Assembly (NCBI GenBank): GCA_040377825.1
Contig: JBEINZ010000006.1
Location: forward strand, 1-36,041
Reading direction: 5' to 3'
DNA from: JBEINZ01 sp040377825
GTDB taxonomy: Bacteria; Pseudomonadota; Alphaproteobacteria; Rhizobiales; Ancalomicrobiaceae
Length of the DNA: 36,041 bases
Shown here: positions 7,887 to 15,521 of the stretch, piece after piece
Numbering within the stretch: position 1 is the first letter of the stretch
How the letters are laid out: every line of letters starts with the position of its first letter
The notes under the pieces: model-generated
Seen by the model: the letters and a program-made list of their open reading frames with translations, nothing else
What the model was told of the DNA's origin: nothing
The model's database searches: none
Program-made: the position numbers and the translations under genes

Positions 7887-7892
7887 CCGGCT

Positions 7893-8552
7893 CTAGGTGC
7901 GCGACGGCGCCGCCAGTCCAAGACCCTGACGGCGCAGCTGCGTTGAGGAAAGCGGCACGCGGGCGGCGTGGATGAAGGTCCAGGCCGGCGGCGCGAGGCG
8001 CGGCAGAAGGCCGGCCTCCGTCTCCGGCACGCGGTATCGCGCAAGCGCGGCCGCCGCGGGGCTCGCCTTGGCGAGCTGCGTCGAGCCCGGCCGGTCGATC
8101 ACCGCCATCGGCATGGCGGAGGCGATGCGCCGCCAGTGCTGCCAATGATGAAATGTCGCGAGATTGTCCGCGCCCATGATCCAGACGAACCGGACGCCTG
8201 GGGCCGAGCGCGCGAGCCGGGCGACCGTCTGCCAGGAATAGACCGAGCCGAGCCCGGCCTCCAACCCGGTCACGACGATGCGCGAATCGTGAGCGAGCCG
8301 CCGCACCGCCGCGATGCGCGCCGACAGCGGAGGCAAGCCGTTGTGATCCTTCAGCGGATTGCCCGGCGTCACCATGATCCAGATCCGGTCGAGGCCGAGC
8401 CGCGCGAGCGCGACCTCCGCGACGTGAACGTGGCCGGCATGGGGCGGATTGAACGATCCGCCAAAAAGCCCGATCGTCATGCCCGCGAAGGCCGGCGGCA
8501 CCTTGAGGTCCGCGGGCGCCGGCGGATCGACGCTGAGGCGGGCGGTACTCAA
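7893..8552 (-). CDS. nadD: Nicotinate-nucleotide adenylyltransferase
   Basis: NadD adenylates nicotinate mononucleotide to deamido-NAD in NAD biosynthesis. The nucleotidyltransferase signature GLFGGSFNPPHAGH is intact, followed by RIWIMVTPGNPLK, GADNLATFHHWQHW and the late SSTQLR (the ISSTxxR motif). I choose TTG 8552, which overlaps the proA stop (TTGA), because relatives carry a similar VPP-x-x-x-GM-x-IGL segment before the signature; this gives 219 residues. ATG 8480 (MTIGLFGG) is the fallback. Longer upstream starts run through proA and are shadows. It is the last gene of the obgE-proB-proA-nadD run; rsfS, the usual next gene, is displaced by the inversion. Confidence 0.93.
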   Translation of the reverse strand: MSTARLSVDPPAPADLKVPPAFAGMTIGLFGGSFNPPHAGHVHVAEVALARLGLDRIWIMVTPGNPLKDHNGLPPLSARIAAVRRLAHDSRIVVTGLEAGLGSVYSWQTVARLARSAPGVRFVWIMGADNLATFHHWQHWRRIASAMPMAVIDRPGSTQLAKASPAAAALARYRVPETEAGLLPRLAPPAWTFIHAARVPLSSTQLRRQGLGLAAPSRT

Positions 8553-9838
8553 GGCCGTATCTGACCGGACCCGGTCACTCGATACTTGAACGAACAGAGC
8601 TGCTCCACCCCGACCGGCCCGCGCGCGTGCATCTTGCCCGTCGCGATGCCGATTTCCGCGCCCATGCCGAACTCGCCGCCGTCGGCAAACTGCGTGGAAG
8701 CGTTCCACAGGACGATCGCTGAGTCGATCTCGTTCATGAAACGCGCGGCCTCAGGCGCGTCGTCGGTGATGATCGCCTCGGTGTGATGCGAGCCGTAAGT
8801 CTCGATATGGCGGATCGCGGCGTCGAGCCCATCGACCACCGCGACCGAGATGATCGCGTCGAGATACTCGGTCGACCAATCCGCCTCGCTCGCCGGCGTC
8901 GTGCCCGGGACCGCGTCGACGACCGCGCGATCCCCGCGAATAGCACAGCCGGCCGCCATCAAGGCCTCCACGATCGGCGCAAGGTGCGTCGCCGCGACGG
9001 CTCGATCGACCAGCAGCGTCTCCGCCGCGCCGCAAACGCCGGTTCGCCGCATCTTGGCATTGACCGCAACGCGGATCGCCATGGCGAGATCGGCGCCGGC
9101 CGCGACATAGACGTGGCAGAGGCCCTCCAGATGCGCGAAGACCGGAACCCGCGCTTCCGACTGCACGCGCGCGACAAGGCTCTTGCCCCCGCGCGGCACG
9201 ATCACGTCAATCGCCCCATCGAGCCCGCCGAGCATGAGCCCTACGGCCGCCCGGTCGCGCGTCGGCACGAGTTGGATCGCATCTTCAGGCAAGCCGGCGT
9301 CGTTGAGCCCGGCACGCAGTGCCTCAACGATCGCCGACGATGATCGAAAAGAATCGGAGCCGCCGCGCAGGATCGCGGCGTTGCCGCTCTTCACCGACAG
9401 CCCGCCGGCGTCGGCGGTCACGTTCGGCCGGCTTTCATAGATGATGCCGATCACGCCGAGCGGCGTCGCCACGCGCTCGATGTTAAGCCCGTTCGGGCGG
9501 GTCCATTGCGCCAGCACGCGTCCGACGGGATCGGCGAGCGCGGCGATCTCATCAAGCCCGGCCGCGATCGCCGCGATCCGCGCCGGCGTAAGCGCGAGGC
9601 GATCGACGAAGCTCGCCGCCATCCCGTCCCGCTTGGCCGCCGCGACATCCTCGTCATTGGCCGCGAGGATCGCGTCTTTGGCTGCCCCGACGCGCGAGGC
9701 CATTGCGGAAAGCGCGGCCGCACGCGCTTCAGGACGCGCCAACGCGACCTTACGGGACGCCGCGCGCGCCCGCCGGCCGATGTCCTGCATGGTCTCTTCG
9801 ACTGATCCGCCGTCGATCACGCGCGCGCTCGTCGCCAT
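8549..9838 (-). CDS. proA: Gamma-glutamyl phosphate reductase
   Basis: The second step of proline synthesis: NADPH-dependent reduction of gamma-glutamyl phosphate to glutamate semialdehyde. It has 429 residues, usual for ProA. The aldehyde-dehydrogenase fold shows PLGVIGIIYESRPNVT, SGNAAILRGGSDS, DVIVPRGGKSLV and the catalytic cysteine Cys269 in RRTGVCGAAETLL. ATG 9838 shares one base with the proB stop (TGATG), pointing to translational coupling; a GTG directly before it (9841) is an alternative. Confidence 0.97.
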   Translation of the reverse strand: MATSARVIDGGSVEETMQDIGRRARAASRKVALARPEARAAALSAMASRVGAAKDAILAANDEDVAAAKRDGMAASFVDRLALTPARIAAIAAGLDEIAALADPVGRVLAQWTRPNGLNIERVATPLGVIGIIYESRPNVTADAGGLSVKSGNAAILRGGSDSFRSSSAIVEALRAGLNDAGLPEDAIQLVPTRDRAAVGLMLGGLDGAIDVIVPRGGKSLVARVQSEARVPVFAHLEGLCHVYVAAGADLAMAIRVAVNAKMRRTGVCGAAETLLVDRAVAATHLAPIVEALMAAGCAIRGDRAVVDAVPGTTPASEADWSTEYLDAIISVAVVDGLDAAIRHIETYGSHHTEAIITDDAPEAARFMNEIDSAIVLWNASTQFADGGEFGMGAEIGIATGKMHARGPVGVEQLCSFKYRVTGSGQIRP

Positions 9839-10959
9839 CACTCGCCCCTCAGCACCATGTCGTCGCGGTGGATCATCTCGACCCGACCGGTATAGCCCAG
9901 GATCGCCTCGATTTCATGCGTCTTGCGGCCGAGCACGGCGAGCGCGTCCTCCGCGTCGAAGGCGATCAGGCCGCGTCCCAGTTCCCCGCCGCCCGCCCCT
10001 TGGATCACGACGGTGTCGCCGCGCGAAAATCGCCCGTCGACCTTGACGCAGCCGGCCGGAAGCAAGCTCTTGCCCAAGCGCAGCGCGCGCTCAGCCCCGG
10101 CATCGACCACGATCGTGCCGCGCGCATCGAGTGAACCGGCGATCCATTTCTTGCGCGCCGTGACGGGCGTGCCATGGGCCGAAAACCACGTCGCGCGCTC
10201 GCCCCGGTCGATAGACGAAAGTGGGTTCAGTCGCTTGCCGAGCGTGATGATCATGCTCGCGCCGGCATCGGTCGCGATCTTGCCGGCCTCGATCTTCGTC
10301 TTCATGCCGCCGCGCGAGAGTTCCGATCCCGCGCCGCCGGCCATCGCCTCGATCTCCGGCGTGATGCGCTCGACGGTTGGAATGTGTCGCGCGCTCGGAT
10401 CGTCGTTTGGCGGGGCGGTGTAGAGCCCGTCAATGTCGGAGAGCAGCACCAGCAGATCCGCGCCGATCATGGAGGCGACGCGCGCGGCGAGCCGGTCGTT
10501 GTCGCCGTAGCGGATCTCGGTCGTCGCCACCGTGTCGTTTTCGTTGATCACGGGCACCGCGCGCCGGGCGACGAGCGTTCCGAGCGTCGCGCGGGCATTG
10601 AGATACCGGCGGCGGTTTTCCGTATCGTCGAGGGTGAGCAACACCTGCGCGGCGGTGAAGCCGCGCGCGCCCAGAACCTCGGAATAGGCCCGCGCCAGCG
10701 CGATTTGCCCGACGCTCGCCGCCGCTTGGCTTTCCTCCAGCTCCAGCGGTCCCTTGGGCAATCCGAGGCGGCCGCGGCCGAGCGCGATCGCCCCGGATGA
10801 GACAAGCAGCATCTCCGTCCCGCCGCGCATCAGGCCGGCGACATCGTCGGCGAGGCTTTCGAGCCACGCCGCGTTGAGCGCCCCGCTTGCCCGATCCACG
10901 AGCAAGGCGGAGCCGATCTTCACGACGATGCGGCGATGGTCGGCAAGCGGACGGGTCAT
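9838..10959 (-). CDS. proB: Glutamate 5-kinase
   Basis: The first step of proline synthesis: ATP-dependent phosphorylation of glutamate, normally feedback-inhibited by proline. The 373 residues hold the amino-acid kinase domain (RIVVKIGSALLVD at the start, LLVSSGAIALGRG, NENDTVATTEI, GDNDRLAARVAS, LSDIDGLYT, GGMKTKIEAGKIA) and a C-terminal PUA domain (about 275-360) with a GRKTHEIEAILGY tail. I start at ATG 10959 (MTRPLADH); GTG 10968 is in frame. It overlaps proA by one base and lies 114 nt after obgE. Confidence 0.97.
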   Translation of the reverse strand: MTRPLADHRRIVVKIGSALLVDRASGALNAAWLESLADDVAGLMRGGTEMLLVSSGAIALGRGRLGLPKGPLELEESQAAASVGQIALARAYSEVLGARGFTAAQVLLTLDDTENRRRYLNARATLGTLVARRAVPVINENDTVATTEIRYGDNDRLAARVASMIGADLLVLLSDIDGLYTAPPNDDPSARHIPTVERITPEIEAMAGGAGSELSRGGMKTKIEAGKIATDAGASMIITLGKRLNPLSSIDRGERATWFSAHGTPVTARKKWIAGSLDARGTIVVDAGAERALRLGKSLLPAGCVKVDGRFSRGDTVVIQGAGGGELGRGLIAFDAEDALAVLGRKTHEIEAILGYTGRVEMIHRDDMVLRGE

Positions 10960-11045
10960 GACCAGCACGAAAACGTGAGCGGCGGAATGGGATTAGACAC
11001 GAATGGAACCGGGCGCAAGCGCCGCCGGCCCAAGGAACCCATGCG

Positions 11046-11086
11046 TCATGGTCGCGCCATCATGGTCGCGCCTTCATGGTCGCCAC
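11046..11086. repeat. 14-nt tandem repeat at the end of obgE
   Basis: The unit tcatggtcgcgcc plus a variable last base occurs twice at 11046-11073 and again, partly, from 11074. The third unit contains the obgE stop codon (tca at 11074-11076, minus strand), so the duplication has copied the end of obgE, including its stop, into the spacer before proB. Confidence 0.7.
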
Positions 11087-12117
11087 GTCGCCTCGCGTTT
11101 CGCCGGGACTTCGTTCGCCTCCTCGGTCCGGTCGGAATCAATCGTCCGCATCAGCGCGCGCAGTGTCTTCTCGACATTCTCGCCGCTGGCGGCCGAGACC
11201 GCGATCGGCACGCGGCGCGCGGCTTTCTTCAGGGCGGCAAGTTTCGTCTCGCGGTCCTCATCGGTCAGTGCATCGCATTTTGACAAGGCGACAACCTCGG
11301 GCTTGTCGGCAAGGCCCTGGCCGTAAAGCTTCAGCTCCTTGCGCACGACCTTATAGGCCTTGGCAACGTCGTCCGAGGTGCCGTCGACGAGATGGAGCAG
11401 CACGCGACAGCGCTCGACATGGCCGAGGAAGCGATCGCCGAGCCCCTGGCCCTCATGGGCGCCCTCGATCAGGCCCGGAATATCCGCGAGCACGAATTCG
11501 CGCGCGTCGACCCGCACCACGCCGAGGCCGGGATGCAGCGTGGTGAAGGGATAGTCCGCGATCTTCGGCTTGGCCGAGGTGACGGTCGCGAGAAATGTCG
11601 ATTTGCCGGCATTCGGCAACCCAATCAGGCCGGCGTCGGCGATCAGCTTCAGCCTGAGCCAAACCCACTTCTCCTCGCCCTCGAGCCCCGGATTGGCGCG
11701 CCTTGGCGCTTGATTGGTCGAGGTCTTGAAATGGGCATTGCCAAAGCCGCCATTGCCGCCCTCGCACAAAAGAACCCGCTGGCCGATCTCGGTCAGGTCG
11801 GCGATCAGCGTCTCGCCGTCCTCTTCCAGGATCTCGGTGCCCTTGGGAACACGCAAGGTCACGTCTGAACCCTTGCCGCCGGCACGGTTGCGGCCCATGC
11901 CGTGGGTGCCGATCTTGGCCTTGAAATGCTGCTGGAAGCGGTAGTCGACGAGCGTATTGAGCCCTTCGACGCATTCCACCCAAACGTCGCCGCCGCGTCC
12001 GCCGTCGCCTCCGTCCGGCCCGCCGAATTCGATGAACTTTTCCCGCCGAAACGAGACCGCGCCCGCCCCGCCGTCGCCGGAGCGGACATAGACCTTGGCG
12101 GTATCCAGAAATTTCAT
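11074..12117 (-). CDS. obgE: GTPase ObgE/CgtA
   Basis: An essential GTPase that binds the 50S subunit and links ribosome maturation to stress and the cell cycle. The 347 residues show the Gly-rich Obg fold (residues 1-158, with FGGPDGGDGGRGGDV and GGNGGFGN) and then the G domain: G1 GLPNAGKST (166-174), G2 region ADYPFTTLHP, G3 DIPGLIEGAHEGQGLG and an SKCD segment in place of the usual NKxD. The Gly-rich domain is complete. The start overlaps the stop of the upstream GNAT gene (ATGA), with GAGG about 8 nt before the ATG. The stop lies within a short tandem repeat. Confidence 0.97.
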   Translation of the reverse strand: MKFLDTAKVYVRSGDGGAGAVSFRREKFIEFGGPDGGDGGRGGDVWVECVEGLNTLVDYRFQQHFKAKIGTHGMGRNRAGGKGSDVTLRVPKGTEILEEDGETLIADLTEIGQRVLLCEGGNGGFGNAHFKTSTNQAPRRANPGLEGEEKWVWLRLKLIADAGLIGLPNAGKSTFLATVTSAKPKIADYPFTTLHPGLGVVRVDAREFVLADIPGLIEGAHEGQGLGDRFLGHVERCRVLLHLVDGTSDDVAKAYKVVRKELKLYGQGLADKPEVVALSKCDALTDEDRETKLAALKKAARRVPIAVSAASGENVEKTLRALMRTIDSDRTEEANEVPAKREATWRP

Positions 12118-12710
12118 CGTCTTGCCTCGTCCCGGCTCGCCCGTGTCAGCTCGGTGTTGATATGCGGCAGGTCCGCGCCTTGTGGCCGATTAGGATACAT
12201 CGTTTCGCCGACAACGACGAAGCCGACCTTTTCCTGCACGCGAAGCGAACCGATATTTCCCGCGAAGAGACCGGAAAAGACGGTCGTCGCCGCCGTCCGC
12301 GCGAAGATCATGTCGGCGACCGCGGCGACAGCCTCCGTCATATAGCCCTTGCCCCAAAAGGCTCGGCCGAGCCAATAACCAAGAAATGGCCCGTCTTCCG
12401 CTTGCGTCCTGCCGGCCGCCGCAAAGTTCCAACCGATCACGCCGACCGGTTCGCCGTCGGTGACAATCGCAAGATGAAGGCCTCGACCCGCGCGGCGCTC
12501 GTCAGCGGCCGAAGCGAAAAAACGCTCAAACCGCGCACGCTCGACCGGCCAGTCCGGCCGGGCCAGCCACTTGACCACCTCCCAGTCGTCGAAGCGCGGA
12601 CGAAGCGGCCCAACGTCAGCCGGATCGAGCGCGCGCAAGCGAAGCCGCGCCGTGACCAATTCCCCGGTGAAACCGGCAATGGCCGCCTCGCATTCCTGCT
12701 GGTTGCTCAT
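12114..12710 (-). CDS. GNAT family N-acetyltransferase (RimJ/RimL type), second of a tandem pair
   Basis: A 198-residue acetyltransferase of the Acetyltransf_3 type. It opens with the LVTARLRLRALDPAD pattern typical of RimJ/RimL-like proteins, contains the acetyl-CoA binding region GYWLGRAFWGKGYMTEAVAAV and ends with NIGSLRVQEKVGFVVVGE. The substrate cannot be read from sequence. ATG 12710 overlaps the stop of the first GNAT gene (ATGA), and its own stop overlaps obgE (ATGA), so three genes are coupled in a row. A longer open frame to 13025 is a shadow of the upstream GNAT. Confidence 0.9.
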   Translation of the reverse strand: MSNQQECEAAIAGFTGELVTARLRLRALDPADVGPLRPRFDDWEVVKWLARPDWPVERARFERFFASAADERRAGRGLHLAIVTDGEPVGVIGWNFAAAGRTQAEDGPFLGYWLGRAFWGKGYMTEAVAAVADMIFARTAATTVFSGLFAGNIGSLRVQEKVGFVVVGETMYPNRPQGADLPHINTELTRASRDEARR

Positions 12711-13372
12711 TCGACGGCCCCCACCAATTGGCCTTCGCCACGCTTTTCGACCGACGCCGACCGCCAGGCGCGCAATGATTTCCAAACCGCCCGCTCCAAA
12801 CGGAAGCGGTCGACAGGAACCATTCCCCGCAGGAACAGCGACGGACCCATGCCCTGTCCGGTATACTGAAAGCCGCATTTCTCCAGGATCCGGCGCGAGG
12901 CCGAGTTCGTCACCCGGCAGGAGCCGGCAACCGAAGGCGCCTCGAATCGATCGAAGGCAAGGTCGACCAGCGCCTGCGCGGCCTCCGTCGCATAGCCGCT
13001 GCCCCAATAGGGCCGGCCGACCCAATAGCCGATCACGTAGCGCTCGCCATCCCGCGGCATCAAGCCGACCGTCCCGATGAGCCGCGGCGTCTCGCCCTTC
13101 AGGTAGATCCCGAAATTGACCCGCTGGGCCGTGACCACCGTGTTGTCGATGAAAGCAAGCGCATCCGCGACCGAATAGGGGTGCGGAAGCGTGGCGAGGT
13201 TCTCCGCGATCGCGACATCATTCGCGAGTTCCGCAAGGACCTCCGCGTCGGCACGGGTCGGTTTTGTCAGGATGAGACGCGCCGTTTCCACGGCGAGTGT
13301 CGCCAGATCGTCGCTGAGCGCCTCAGGGACCTTCTGGCCGCCGGTACTGGGGGGCTCGCTCAAGTCGCGCAT
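12707..13372 (-). CDS. GNAT family N-acetyltransferase (RimJ/RimL type), first of a tandem pair
   Basis: A 221-residue protein with VETARLILTKPTRADAEV near residue 28, the acetyl-CoA site GYWVGRPYWGSGYATEAAQAL and NSASRRILEKCGFQYTG. It is paralogous to the gene after it; the pair may be an old duplication. Two GNAT genes between rpmA and obgE are usual in Rhizobiales, so this is conserved context. The target, possibly a protein N-terminus, is unknown. It lies 153 nt downstream of rpmA, with a hairpin between. Confidence 0.9.
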   Translation of the reverse strand: MRDLSEPPSTGGQKVPEALSDDLATLAVETARLILTKPTRADAEVLAELANDVAIAENLATLPHPYSVADALAFIDNTVVTAQRVNFGIYLKGETPRLIGTVGLMPRDGERYVIGYWVGRPYWGSGYATEAAQALVDLAFDRFEAPSVAGSCRVTNSASRRILEKCGFQYTGQGMGPSLFLRGMVPVDRFRLERAVWKSLRAWRSASVEKRGEGQLVGAVE

Positions 13373-13409
13373 TTGGAATCCTCCGGATTGCCAATTCGGA
13401 AACGATGAA

Positions 13410-13434
13410 GGGGAAGATGGCGTCCCATCTCCCC
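13410..13434 (-). terminator. Hairpin between rpmA and the GNAT pair
   Basis: GGGGAAGATGG (13410-13420) pairs with CCATCTCCCC (13425-13434) apart from one bulged A, with a loop of four bases. It could end or weaken transcription of rplU-rpmA before the GNAT-obgE genes. There is no strong T-run. Confidence 0.3.
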
Positions 13435-13525
13435 CTCTCGTCCGGCCTTGGCAGGCCTTGGATTCACGGTGACATCACCGCCGGGTCGATGGGACGCCGG
13501 CGCTTGATGTATTCATCTCGCCGGT

Positions 13526-13798
13526 TTACTCCGCTGCCGCCGCCATATTTGGGGCGACGGATACATAAGTTCGGCCGTTGGCTTTGGCTTGGAAAACCAC
13601 GCTGCCCTCGACCTTGGCAAAAATCGTATGATCCTTGCCGATGTCGACGCCTTGGCCGGGATGCCACTTCGTGCCGCGTTGGCGAATAATGATGTTGCCC
13701 GGAATGACCGACTCGCCGCCGAACTTCTTCACGCCAAGACGGCGGCCGTCGGAGTCGCGACCGTTGCGGGACGAGCCGCCTGCTTTTTTGTGAGCCAT
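13526..13798 (-). CDS. rpmA: 50S ribosomal protein L27
   Basis: L27 reaches toward the peptidyl transferase centre. The 90 residues start MAHKKAGGSSRNGRDSDGRR and show LGVKKFGGE, GNIIIRQRGTKWHPG and GKDHTIFAKVEG. It has no N-terminal cleaved extension of the Firmicutes type. A strong ribosome binding site AAGGAG lies 8 nt before the ATG. It is the second gene after rplU, with 148 nt between. Confidence 0.98.
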   Translation of the reverse strand: MAHKKAGGSSRNGRDSDGRRLGVKKFGGESVIPGNIIIRQRGTKWHPGQGVDIGKDHTIFAKVEGSVVFQAKANGRTYVSVAPNMAAAAE

Positions 13799-13874
13799 GA
13801 TCGTGCTCCTTCACATGTGTCGCGGCGGTCGGCGCATGTCTTGCGCGCTCGGACCTTCGCGGGTCAATCGGATG

Positions 13875-13896
13875 TTCGAAGGACCTTACCTTCGAA
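13875..13896 (-). terminator. Hairpin in the rplU-rpmA spacer
   Basis: TTCGAAGG (13875-13882) pairs perfectly with CCTTCGAA (13889-13896) around a six-base loop. It lies in the unusually long 148-nt spacer between rplU and rpmA. It may be a processing site or attenuator; without a T-run it is not a clear terminator. Confidence 0.35.
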
Positions 13897-13946
13897 CCGG
13901 GTTCAAGACAACGCCGGCAGCGGCATGCCGCGCATGCGTCAAGAGC

Positions 13947-14261
13947 TTAGGCGACGGCAATGCCGGTGATGCGGACGACCGTCAGGTCCTGACGATGGCC
14001 CTTCTTCTTCTTCCAGCTCTTGCGCCGGCGCTTGACGAAATGGATGACCTTGTCGCCGCGGGTCTGCTCGACCACTTCGCCGGATACGGTGGCCCCGGCA
14101 ACGAGAGGCGCGCCCACGGTCGTGCCGGCTTCGCCGCCGACCAAGAGCACCTCATCGAATGTCACGCTGGCGCCGGCCTCGGCGTCGAGCTTTTCAATGG
14201 TAACGACGTCATTGGCGGCAACGCGATACTGCTTGCCACCGGTCTTGATGACCGCGAACAT
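13947..14261 (-). CDS. rplU: 50S ribosomal protein L21
   Basis: L21 binds 23S rRNA. The 104 residues begin MFAVIKTGGKQYRV and contain VVTIEKLDAEAG, VLLVGGE and the basic stretch VIHFVKRRRKSWKKKKGHRQ, ending VVRITGI. GAGGA lies 7 nt before ATG 14261, so the longer frame to 14312 is not the start. It is the first gene of the rplU-rpmA-GNAT-GNAT-obgE-proBA-nadD run. Confidence 0.97.
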   Translation of the reverse strand: MFAVIKTGGKQYRVAANDVVTIEKLDAEAGASVTFDEVLLVGGEAGTTVGAPLVAGATVSGEVVEQTRGDKVIHFVKRRRKSWKKKKGHRQDLTVVRITGIAVA

Positions 14262-14585
14262 TTTTCCGTCCTCGTTTTCCACGCGCCCTTCGGCGCCGCG
14301 CGAAACGACCACGCCGCGTGCTCACAACCCCAAGGGCGAGAAGCAATGCGGGGACCTCGATACGCGAGATACGTACCGTCGCACGGGCTTTGAGTGGATG
14401 GCTATTATCGCCGGGGCGATTGGCCGTCCGAGCCTCGGGCAGCGCAATAAGCCGGGCTTTCGGGCCCGGCTTTCGCGAATGCCGCCGGTTATAAGGAGGA
14501 TTGCGCCGGAGTCAATCAAGCAGAGCCCGAAAACTGCGGTTCCGAGGCGGGATTTGCCCGCCTTGTCGCTGAAAGGCCGGCTAAA
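14262..14585. other. Intergenic gap of 324 nt between phaR and rplU
   Basis: On the minus strand this holds the end of the phaR transcript and the leader of rplU. Two GC-rich hairpins are visible: 14545-14563 just after phaR and a stronger one at 14449-14472. The leader of rplU should lie between about 14440 and 14262; I could not pick out a reliable promoter or an L21 leader structure. No coding region is supported. Confidence 0.6.
14449..14472 (-). terminator. Intrinsic-terminator-like hairpin after phaR
   Basis: AAGCCGGGC (14449-14457) pairs perfectly with GCCCGGCTT (14464-14472) over a six-base loop; on the minus strand it is followed by a weak T-rich ATTG. It lies 114 nt after the phaR stop. 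A smaller stem GGCGGG/CCCGCC (14546-14551 with 14557-14562) lies nearer the gene. Confidence 0.5.
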
Positions 14586-15164
14586 TCAGCCTTTGCGATC
14601 GGCGATCGCGTCGAGCCGCTTTTGCATGTCTTCCATCTGTTGCTTCAATCGGTCGAGCTCGGTCGTCTCTAACGGCTTATCCTCCGCCTTCTGCTTGCTC
14701 GGATCGGTGGGCACGACGCCGAAAGGCGTGAACATGCGCATGGTCCGCTCGAACATCTCGGAATTGCGCTTCACCTGCTCTTCCATCGCCTCGAAGGCGT
14801 TGGCGCCGAAGGCCTGGGTCATCTGATCGCGGAACTTATGCTGCTCGCGGGTCAGCGAATCAATCGAGAATTCCAAGTAACTCGGCACCAGCTTCTGCAT
14901 GCTGTCGCCATAAAATCGAATAAGCTGGCGCAAGAACGCGATGGGAAGAAGGTTCTGGCCCTTGTTTTCTTGCTCGAAGATAATCTGGGTCAGAACCGAG
15001 CGCGTGATTTCCTCACCGGATTTGGCATCGAAAACGACGAAATCTTCCTCGTTCTTTACCATTTCGGCAAGGTCTTCGAGCGTGACGTAAGTCGACGTGC
15101 CGGTATTGTAGAGACGTCGGTTCGCGTACTTCTTGATAACGGTCGGTTCTTTGGCTTTCGACAT
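14586..15164 (-). CDS. phaR: Polyhydroxyalkanoate synthesis repressor PhaR
   Basis: PhaR represses phasin and PHA genes and is released by binding nascent polymer. The 192 residues start MSKAKEPTVIKKYANRRLYN, the hallmark of the PHB accumulation regulator DNA-binding domain (residues 9-70, with TSTYVTLEDLA, FVVFDAKSGEEITRSVL), followed by the PHB_acc domain (about 75-125, IAFLRQLIRFYGDSMQKLVPSYLE). The C-terminus is a charged, probably coiled-coil helix. It starts at ATG 15164; the longer frame to 15299 has an unsupported Arg-rich lead. It is divergent from phaA with 357 nt between, so it may control that promoter and itself. Confidence 0.95.
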   Translation of the reverse strand: MSKAKEPTVIKKYANRRLYNTGTSTYVTLEDLAEMVKNEEDFVVFDAKSGEEITRSVLTQIIFEQENKGQNLLPIAFLRQLIRFYGDSMQKLVPSYLEFSIDSLTREQHKFRDQMTQAFGANAFEAMEEQVKRNSEMFERTMRMFTPFGVVPTDPSKQKAEDKPLETTELDRLKQQMEDMQKRLDAIADRKG

Positions 15165-15521
15165 CGCGTTTTGCTTTTCCCCAGGGACATGCCGAGCATA
15201 CCGCGACTGACCGCGCGGACGGCGCCGAGCGTGGCAAAAACGCAGCCACGCGCCGGAAATCGCCGCTAGACTAAGAAGTTTCGCTCGCGGTCGCCACATA
15301 ATTTCTTCGCGGGTGCGAAAGATCGAATATGGACTGATTTCGACCTCTGGCTAAGCCAGAAATTCCCCGCCGCGCTGCCAATCTGAAAAAGGTTGCAACG
15401 CAGTTCCTCGCATTGACAGGTGGGGCCGCGCTGTCTCTATTGCGCTCAATGGAATGGTTGGGGCGCGCCGCGTTCCCCGCCGCGCATTTCCCTCAACGCT
15501 ATCCATTTCGGAGGACACGCG
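15165..15521. promoter_or_regulatory. Divergent control region between phaR and phaA (357 nt)
   Basis: This gap must hold the promoters for phaR (-) and phaA (+). The phaA side has a good candidate promoter at 15413-15441. Just upstream, TTGCAACGCAG (15393-15403) is a TGC/GCA-type dyad of the kind reported for PhaR sites in Paracoccus and Rhodobacter; assignment as operator is inference. The phaR side shows no clear promoter. No coding region is supported. Confidence 0.45.
15413..15441 (+). promoter_or_regulatory. Candidate housekeeping promoter of phaA
   Basis: A perfect -35 TTGACA (15413-15418) is followed after 17 nt by TCTATT (15436-15441), a fair -10. Transcription would start near 15448, about 75 nt before the phaA ATG. 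The nearby TTGCAACGCAG would place a bound PhaR directly over or upstream of the -35. Confidence 0.45.
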
